Shown in pieces: positions 27,796 through 32,503 of a stretch of DNA of 32,503 nt (position 1 is the stretch's first letter; every line of letters starts with the position of its first letter). Below the pieces are notes generated by a model that saw only the letters and a list, made by a program, of their open reading frames with translations, had not been told where the DNA came from and did not search any database. The DNA is taken from the NCBI GenBank assembly GCA_024710705.1, contig JANJUF010000013.1, forward strand, positions 1 through 32,503. The letters are read 5' to 3'. Made by a program: the position numbers and the translations under genes. Origin of the DNA: Gemmatimonadaceae bacterium. Its GTDB lineage: Bacteria > Gemmatimonadota > Gemmatimonadetes > Gemmatimonadales > Gemmatimonadaceae.

Positions 27796-29115
27796 ATGCG
27801 TCTCACTCGACTGCTCGCCGCATCGCTCCTGTTCGCGGCCCCGCTCTCGGCCCAGCAACCCGCCGCCACCGGCACCGTCGCCATCCGCGCCGCGCGCGTC
27901 ATCGATGGCACCGGTGCGGCGCCGATCCAGAATGGCATCGTCGTCATCACCGACGACCGCATCGTGGCGGTCGGGCCGGCCAGCAGCGTGCGCGTCCCGG
28001 CCAACGCCCGCCGCGTGGACCTCGGCGACGTGACGCTGCTTCCCGGCTTCATTGACATGCACGTGCATCTCGTGGGGCGCGAGATCGAGGACCCCAAGGC
28101 CTTCGACGCCGCGCCGCGTGACTATCCGGGCTTCGCTTCGTCGCTCGCCGCCGAGTTCGCCCGCCGCACGCTGATGGCCGGATTCACTACGGCGCGCATG
28201 GTCGGCGCGTCGGGCTTCCAGGACATCGGGCTCCGCCAGGCGATTGATGGCGGCTACGTCCCGGGCCCGCGACTCCAGTCGGCCGGCCACTCGCTCGGCA
28301 TCACCGGCGGACACTGCGACGAGAACAACTACCGCCCCGGCCTCTTCGACGGCACGCCGGAAACCGGCATCGCCGATGGCGTGGACGAGGTGCGGCGCGC
28401 GGTGCGCTACCAGGTGAAGTACGGCGCGGACGTGATCAAGACCTGCGCCACCGCTGGCGTGCTGTCTGGCGGCACGCAGGGCATTGGCGCCTCGCAGTAC
28501 TCCATGGACGAGCTGGAGGTGATGGTCGCGGAAGCACGCACGCTCGGCCGGAAAGTTGCCGCGCACGCCCACGGCACCGACGGCATCAAGCGCGCCGTGC
28601 GCGCCGGCGTGGCGAGCATTGAGCACGGCTCCTTCCTTGACGAAGAGGGCGCGCGCCTGATGGCCGAGCGCGGAACCTATCTTGTGCCGACGATGATGGC
28701 CGCCGAAGCGGTGCTGCGCGCCGCCGACGCGGGGGCCATGCCGCCGCTGATCGAGGTGAAGGCCCGCGCCGCCGCGGCCGCGATGCAGAACGCCACCCGC
28801 ATCGCCAAGGCCGCCGGCGTGCCGATCGCGCTCGGCACCGATGCCGGCGTGGGGCGCCACGGCCAGAACGGACACGAGTTCACCCTGATGGTGCAGTGGG
28901 GCGGCCTCACGCCGATGGAAGCGATCGTCGCGGGCACGTCGAACGCGGCGAAGCTCCTCGGCTGGGAAGACCGCGTGGGCACCATCGCGCCGGGGCGCTT
29001 CGCTGATCTCGTGGCCGTCCCCGGCGACCCGCTCCGGGACGTTACAGCGCTCGAGCGCGCGAGCTTCGTGATGAAGGGCGGCATCGTGTACAAGGGCGAA
29101 GGGGCGGTCCGCTGA
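27796..29115 (+). CDS. Secreted amidohydrolase, Xaa-Pro dipeptidase-like (Amidohydro_1)
   Basis: This 439-residue TIM-barrel metal hydrolase has a signal peptide (residues 1-20, ending APLSAQQ). Metal ligands and catalytic residues are H89 and H91 (DMHVHLVG), K215, the expected carboxylated lysine (DVIKTCATAG), H257/H259 (AAHAHG), H277 (IEHGSFLDEEG) and D349 (LGTDAGV). This is the residue set of the prolidase-like amidohydrolases that cleave Xaa-Pro, Xaa-Arg or related dipeptides and N-acyl amino acids. GRFADLVAVPGDPLRDV is the typical closing beta-sandwich motif. The gene follows the M42 gene by 27 bases. A 14-bp palindrome follows its stop. Confidence 0.93.
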   Translation: MRLTRLLAASLLFAAPLSAQQPAATGTVAIRAARVIDGTGAAPIQNGIVVITDDRIVAVGPASSVRVPANARRVDLGDVTLLPGFIDMHVHLVGREIEDPKAFDAAPRDYPGFASSLAAEFARRTLMAGFTTARMVGASGFQDIGLRQAIDGGYVPGPRLQSAGHSLGITGGHCDENNYRPGLFDGTPETGIADGVDEVRRAVRYQVKYGADVIKTCATAGVLSGGTQGIGASQYSMDELEVMVAEARTLGRKVAAHAHGTDGIKRAVRAGVASIEHGSFLDEEGARLMAERGTYLVPTMMAAEAVLRAADAGAMPPLIEVKARAAAAAMQNATRIAKAAGVPIALGTDAGVGRHGQNGHEFTLMVQWGGLTPMEAIVAGTSNAAKLLGWEDRVGTIAPGRFADLVAVPGDPLRDVTALERASFVMKGGIVYKGEGAVR

Positions 29116-29117
29116 CG

Positions 29118-29131
29118 GCCCGCGCGCGGGC
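29118..29131. repeat. 14-bp GC palindrome directly before the deacetylase start
   Basis: GCCCGCGCGCGGGC is a perfect palindrome that touches the GTG start at 29132 and begins two bases after the previous stop. It takes the place where a Shine-Dalgarno site would be. It could fold in the mRNA and lower translation of the deacetylase gene. In GC-rich DNA a chance origin is also possible. Confidence 0.5.
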
Positions 29132-30034
29132 GTGACGCTGCACGCGTGGTCGAGCGCGCACTATGTGATTGCGCTACCCGAGGGGCATCGCTTTCCGATT
29201 GCCAAGTACGCGCTGCTGCGTGATGCGGTGGTCGCCGAAGGGGTGCTCCCCCGTGAATGCGTGCACGACCCGGCGCGTGTCCCCCTCGAGGACGCGCGCC
29301 GCGTGCACTCCGCCGACTACCTCGAGCGGCTCGTGCGGGGAACCATGCCAGCGGCCGAACAGCGCACGCTGGGGTTCCCGTGGAGCGAAGGGCTCGTGGA
29401 GCGCTCGTTCCGCGCGAGTGGTGGCACCCTCGAGGCGGCGCAGTACGCCCTCGGTGCCGGCATCGCCATGAATCTCGCCGGGGGAACGCATCACGCTTTC
29501 GCCACGCATGGCGAGGGGTTCTGCGTGCTGAACGACGTCGCCATCGCCTTCACCGCGCTGCGGGCGCAGGGGCGCATCGCCCGCGCGGCGGTGGTGGATC
29601 TGGACGTGCACCAGGGAAACGGCACGCACGCCATCTTCGCCGACGATGAATCGCTGTTCACGTTCTCCATGCACGGACGGCGCAACTATCCGTTCCGGAA
29701 GGTGGCCGGACGCCTCGACGTGGAACTCGAGGATGGCACCGCCGACACGGAGTACCTCGAGCGCCTGGCCGAGGCGCTGCCGCGAGCGCTGGCCGCGGCG
29801 CGCCCCGACCTCGTGTTCTATCTCGCCGGCGCCGACCCGCACGAGGGCGATACCCTCGGCCGACTCAAGCTCAGCTTCGACGGCCTCATGCGCCGCGACG
29901 CGCTGGTACTCGAGAGCTGCCGCGCCATCGGCGTGCCGGTGGCAATCGCGATCGCCGGCGGCTATGGCGCCGACATCCACGACACCGTGCGGGTGCACGT
30001 GAATACCGCGCGGGTGGCGAAGGGTTTTCTTTAG
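29132..30034 (+). CDS. Histone deacetylase family amidohydrolase, class-IV-like
   Basis: This 300-residue zinc deacetylase of the arginase/HDAC fold, cytoplasmic by sequence, has a complete catalytic set. It has tandem H120-H121 in GGTHHAF, GEGFCVLNDVAIA, zinc ligands D158 and H160 in DLDVHQGNGTH and D235 in LAGADPHEGD, and catalytic Y278 in AGGYG. The GGTHHA-GEGFC pattern is that of the class-IV (HDAC11-like) bacterial group rather than AcuC. Bacterial members deacylate small molecules, polyamines or protein lysines; the substrate here is unknown. The start GTG 29132 is set by homology at the N-terminus, but a palindrome stands where its ribosome site should be. The next gene starts three bases after its stop. 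Confidence 0.93.
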   Translation: MTLHAWSSAHYVIALPEGHRFPIAKYALLRDAVVAEGVLPRECVHDPARVPLEDARRVHSADYLERLVRGTMPAAEQRTLGFPWSEGLVERSFRASGGTLEAAQYALGAGIAMNLAGGTHHAFATHGEGFCVLNDVAIAFTALRAQGRIARAAVVDLDVHQGNGTHAIFADDESLFTFSMHGRRNYPFRKVAGRLDVELEDGTADTEYLERLAEALPRALAAARPDLVFYLAGADPHEGDTLGRLKLSFDGLMRRDALVLESCRAIGVPVAIAIAGGYGADIHDTVRVHVNTARVAKGFL

Positions 30035-30037
30035 AGG

Positions 30038-30919
30038 ATGCCAGCAATCCCCGCGCCGCAGTCCGAAGGATTCTCGACCAGCACCGCGTTGCCGCTGTAT
30101 TGGTGCCGCTATGCGCCCGCGGCACCGAAGGAGCGGCTTGTGGTGTTGCACGGCGGTCCCGGCGCGCACCACGACTACCTGCTGCCGCAGATGCTCGAGC
30201 TCGCCCGCGAGCGAGATTGCCTGTTCTACGACCAGCGTGGCGGCGGACGCTCCAAGACCGACGATCGCAGCCCGATCACCTGGCGCACGCACGTGGACGA
30301 CCTCGCCACGCTGCTGGCCGAGCTGCACCACGGTCCACTCACGCTGGTCGGCTACTCGTGGGGAGCGATGCTCGCAGCGCTGTACACCATCGAAGCGGCC
30401 GCCGGACGCGCCGGCCCGATGCCAGCGCGACTCGTCCTGCTCGACCCTGCGCCGCTATCCCGCACTTGGCGCCAGCAGTTCGAGGCGGAGTTCGCACGCC
30501 GACAGTCCAGCCCCGCCGTAGCGGCCCTCCGTGAAGCGCTGGTCGCCAGTGGCCTGCGGGACAGCGACCCCGAGATGTACAAGCAGCGCACCTTCGAGCT
30601 CTCGGTGGCCGGCTACTTCTCCGACCCCGCCCGCGCCCGCGACCTCACCCCCTTCCGCGTCACGGGACGGGTCCAGCAGTCCGTCTGGGAGTCCCTCGGC
30701 GACTTCGACCTCATTCCCGCCCTGCGCGCGTTGCGTCTCCCGGCGCTGGTGGTCCATGGGGTACAGGACCCGATTCCCCTCGAGTCCGCCGCGGCGGCCG
30801 CCGACGCCCTCGGCGCCGAGCGCCTCTGGCTGGAGGACTGCGGCCACGTGCCGTATGTTGAGCAACCCGAGGCGCTCTTCGCAGCGGTGCAGGACTTCCT
30901 CGACCGGACCACCCCCTGA
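30038..30919 (+). CDS. S33 alpha/beta hydrolase, proline iminopeptidase-like
   Basis: This 293-residue cytoplasmic hydrolase shows the proline-iminopeptidase hallmarks: oxyanion-hole HGGPGAHHDYL (near residue 39), YDQRGGGRS, nucleophile S107 in GYSWGAM, D244 in HGVQDPIP and H270 in DCGHVPYVEQPEA. Family members remove N-terminal proline from peptides. Others are haloalkane or ester hydrolases, so the exact substrate is only likely. It fits the operon, where prolidase-like and M42 enzymes would yield Pro-containing peptides. The ATG lies three bases after the deacetylase stop, and only one base separates its stop from the next ATG. Confidence 0.88.
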   Translation: MPAIPAPQSEGFSTSTALPLYWCRYAPAAPKERLVVLHGGPGAHHDYLLPQMLELARERDCLFYDQRGGGRSKTDDRSPITWRTHVDDLATLLAELHHGPLTLVGYSWGAMLAALYTIEAAAGRAGPMPARLVLLDPAPLSRTWRQQFEAEFARRQSSPAVAALREALVASGLRDSDPEMYKQRTFELSVAGYFSDPARARDLTPFRVTGRVQQSVWESLGDFDLIPALRALRLPALVVHGVQDPIPLESAAAAADALGAERLWLEDCGHVPYVEQPEALFAAVQDFLDRTTP

Positions 30920-30920
30920 G

Positions 30921-31379
30921 ATGGCCACGCCCGACGAGATCATCCAGCCGTATGTGACCACCATCGAGGCCGATGGACGCCGTTACAACGTGTCGGTGCG
31001 CATCCTGTATGACGGAATTGAGTACATCGGCCGGCTGTGGTTCGCCGATGAGGCCTGGGATGATGTAGGCCTCCCCGACCGCAGCGCCCTCCCGGGCCGC
31101 TCCCGTGAAGAGGTCATCACGCTCGCGAAGCGCCTGACGCCAGCCGAGCTGGTGAAGCGACACCGCCGCGCGCAGGCCGAGAAGCGCCGCTTCATCGGGC
31201 TCCGGAAGCACACCGATGAAATCCTCGCCAAGATCCGCTACCTGAACCAGGTGGCGGTGTCCATGCGGGCAGGCTTGCTGGATGTGGAGGGAGCGGCCCA
31301 GGAGATCGATCTGACGGAGAAGCAGCTCCACGGGTTGATTGACAAGCTTTCGGAGCACGCGGGCAAGTCGGAGACTTGA
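30921..31379 (+). CDS. Unknown 152-residue protein at operon end
   Basis: The N-terminal half (residues 1-60) is a small beta-rich region (YVTTIEADGRRYNVSVRILYDGIEYIGRLWFADE). The C-terminal half (about 62-145) is charged and helical (PAELVKRHRRAQAEKRRFIGLRKH, then MRAGLLDVEGAAQEIDLTEKQLHGLIDKL) and may be a coiled coil or protein-binding helix bundle. No signal peptide, no metal motif and no family I can name. It starts one base after the hydrolase stop. It is the last gene before the repeat arrays, so it probably ends the eight-gene run. Confidence 0.78.
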   Translation: MATPDEIIQPYVTTIEADGRRYNVSVRILYDGIEYIGRLWFADEAWDDVGLPDRSALPGRSREEVITLAKRLTPAELVKRHRRAQAEKRRFIGLRKHTDEILAKIRYLNQVAVSMRAGLLDVEGAAQEIDLTEKQLHGLIDKLSEHAGKSET

Positions 31380-31393
31380 GACGGAAGACGGAA
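31380..31393 (+). repeat. Two GACGGAA units after the operon end
   Basis: Two perfect heptamer units begin on the base after the last stop codon of the + strand run. They are complementary to the inverted array at 31447-31474, so the pair could form a stem of about 15 bp around a 52-base loop. Confidence 0.88.
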
Positions 31394-31446
31394 GGGAACC
31401 GCTTGGTTTTCGGCTAGATTTCTCCTGTAGTCCCCCGCCTTGCCTC

Positions 31447-31474
31447 TTCCGTCTTCCGTCTTCCGTCTTCCGTC
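31447..31474 (-). repeat. Four inverted GACGGAA units (TTCCGTC) before the PolX gene
   Basis: Four perfect copies of TTCCGTC, the complement of GACGGAA, end six bases before GTG 31481. They occupy the place of a ribosome site, so the PolX-like gene has no visible Shine-Dalgarno sequence. The 52 bases between the two arrays (31395-31446) hold no gene. Confidence 0.9.
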
Positions 31475-31480
31475 TTCAAC

Positions 31481-32503
31481 GTGGACTCCCGCACCGCCGC
31501 CCATCTCCTCCACGAAATCGTCGCCTTGCTCGAATTGCAGGGCGAGGATCCGGCGGTGCCTGCACCCTTCGCGGATGCGGCCCGCTCGCTGGCGTCCGCC
31601 GAGGCAAAGCCCTTGGCCGAGCTGCTGAAGCGCGATCGGCGGCGGTTTGCACCTGAGGTGGTGGAAGTCTTGGAGCAGCTGCGTGACGATGGGGACGCCG
31701 AGCTGCTGGATCGGTTGCGCGAGTCCACGCCCGAAGGGCTCTTCGAGATGATGCGCGTGCCGGGGCTGGGGCCGTCGCGCATCCGTCGCATTCACGAAGG
31801 GCTGGGGATCGATACGCTACAGGAACTGGAGGAAGCCGCTCGCGATGGGCGACTGGCCGACCTTCCCCGCTTCGGGGCGCGCACGGCCGAGCAGGTCCTG
31901 CGCGGCATCGCCTGGCTGAAAGAGAGTGGGGCGCAGGTGCTGCTGCCCCACGGGCGCGCCGAGGCCGAGCGGATCCTGGCCGCCCTGCGGCGCCAGCCGG
32001 GCGTGGTGCGCGCCGAGATCGCCGGCGCGGTGCGGCGGCACTGCGAGACGGTGCGCGAGGTGGAGATCGTCGCGGCCTGTTCGCGTGATCCCGAGGCGGT
32101 GGCGGCCGCCTTTGCCCGCACGCCGGGCGTGCGTGACTCGGTGGGCAGCGGCACACGTGACGTTTCCATCCGCTTCGACGACGGCATGCGGCTTCAGCTC
32201 CAGTGCGTCACCCCCGACCAGTTCGTGGTGACCTGGTACCGTGCCACCGGTTCGGAGTCGCACGTGCTGGAAGTGTCGGCGCGCGCGAAGCTCCGCGGAC
32301 TGACCCTCGGCGCGCACGACCTGCGTGACGCCACCGGACGCGTGATCGATTTGGCCGATGAGCCCGCGCTCTACGCGGCCATCGGCCTGCCGTGGCTCTC
32401 GCCCGAACTCCGCGAGGGGCTGGGCGAGTCGGAGGCCGCGCTGGATGGGTCTATGGGCGATCTCATCACGCTCGGCGACATCCGCGGCGTGCTGCACTGC
32501 CAC
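31481..32503 (+). CDS. polX: PolX-type DNA polymerase X/PHP protein with lost polymerase site, 3' cut
   Basis: Only 341 residues lie in the window; bacterial PolX is about 570. From GTG 31481 the N-terminal helical domain (HEIVALLELQGED) leads to two helix-hairpin-helix elements (VPGLGPSRIRRIHEGLGI; LPRFGARTAEQVLRGI). The palm follows with GAVRRHCETV, then a fingers/thumb part (TGSESHVL, SARAKLRGLTLG, ELREGLGESEA). The last residues, DIRGVLHCH, start PHP motif I and are cut by the edge. The catalytic GD-x-D is R-E-V-E (E193, E195), and the third Asp (VDFRLV in Bacillus) is Q239 in LQLQCV. Polymerase activity is therefore probably lost, while the PHP nuclease (3'-5' exonuclease or AP endonuclease in known PolX) may remain. 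The gene is preceded directly by the heptamer array. Confidence 0.88.
   Translation, partial: MDSRTAAHLLHEIVALLELQGEDPAVPAPFADAARSLASAEAKPLAELLKRDRRRFAPEVVEVLEQLRDDGDAELLDRLRESTPEGLFEMMRVPGLGPSRIRRIHEGLGIDTLQELEEAARDGRLADLPRFGARTAEQVLRGIAWLKESGAQVLLPHGRAEAERILAALRRQPGVVRAEIAGAVRRHCETVREVEIVAACSRDPEAVAAAFARTPGVRDSVGSGTRDVSIRFDDGMRLQLQCVTPDQFVVTWYRATGSESHVLEVSARAKLRGLTLGAHDLRDATGRVIDLADEPALYAAIGLPWLSPELREGLGESEAALDGSMGDLITLGDIRGVLHCH

Noticed and set aside
26665..28875. 736-codon open frame on the - strand
   Set aside because: It is antisense to the M42 and second amidohydrolase genes and has no recognisable motif.
31415..31420. TAGATT as a -10 element before the PolX-like gene
   Set aside because: No matching -35 is seen at the proper distance. 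It may still be active, but the evidence is too thin to list as a feature.
31380..31474. CRISPR-like array
   Set aside because: The units are only seven bases, directly adjacent without spacers, and no cas gene is present.

Overview
The window is about two-thirds G+C, densely coded on both strands, and codes like a heterotrophic, didermal, peptidase-rich bacterium. My best guess is Gemmatimonadota. The grounds are the very large secreted M14, M61, S9 and amidohydrolase enzymes with signal peptides ending in A-A-Q, and a small outer-membrane barrel. No rRNA or marker gene confirms this. I see no tRNA, rRNA, CRISPR array, insertion sequence or phage gene. There is no gap over 300 bases without a gene.

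Layout. 1-3066 (+): the 3' part of a sugar dehydrogenase of the PQQ glucose/sorbosone type, then a secreted S9 prolyl-oligopeptidase-like enzyme. 3098-7832 (+): a methionine operon in which a promoter with an extended -10 is followed by a SAM-II (metA-motif) riboswitch, metF and cobalamin-dependent metH. 7892-10312 (+): a response regulator with an EAL phosphodiesterase domain, then an acyl-CoA dehydrogenase. 10357-14984 (-): a three-gene unit of secreted M14 carboxypeptidase, small membrane protein and sodium:solute symporter. 15116-21808: alternating strands with an M24 aminopeptidase P, an M61-PDZ peptidase, a two-module protein of unknown function, a lipoprotein glycerophosphodiesterase and a second M61 peptidase. 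21799-23619 (-): an outer-membrane barrel followed by a sarcosine-oxidase-like flavoenzyme. 23755-31379 (+): a tightly packed eight-gene run (amidohydrolase, membrane protein, BtuF-like binding protein without signal peptide, M42 peptidase, second amidohydrolase, class-IV-like histone-deacetylase-family enzyme, S33 aminopeptidase-like hydrolase, unknown protein). 31481-end (+): a PolX-type protein cut by the window edge, whose polymerase active site looks destroyed.

How it fits together. Seven of about 25 genes are peptidases (S9, M14, M24, M61 twice, M42, S33). At least five have export signals, and one shares an operon with a symporter, so the region looks built for scavenging peptides and amino acids. 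The metF-metH operon makes methionine and would be shut off by S-adenosylmethionine through the riboswitch.

Most unusual features: the SAM-II riboswitch, which also shows that the longest metF reading frame starts too early; a dispersed 7-base repeat, GACGGAA, that occurs in tandem inside metH, forms a long hairpin between convergent genes and fills the leader of the PolX gene; and the PolX-like protein with its three catalytic aspartates replaced by E, E and Q.
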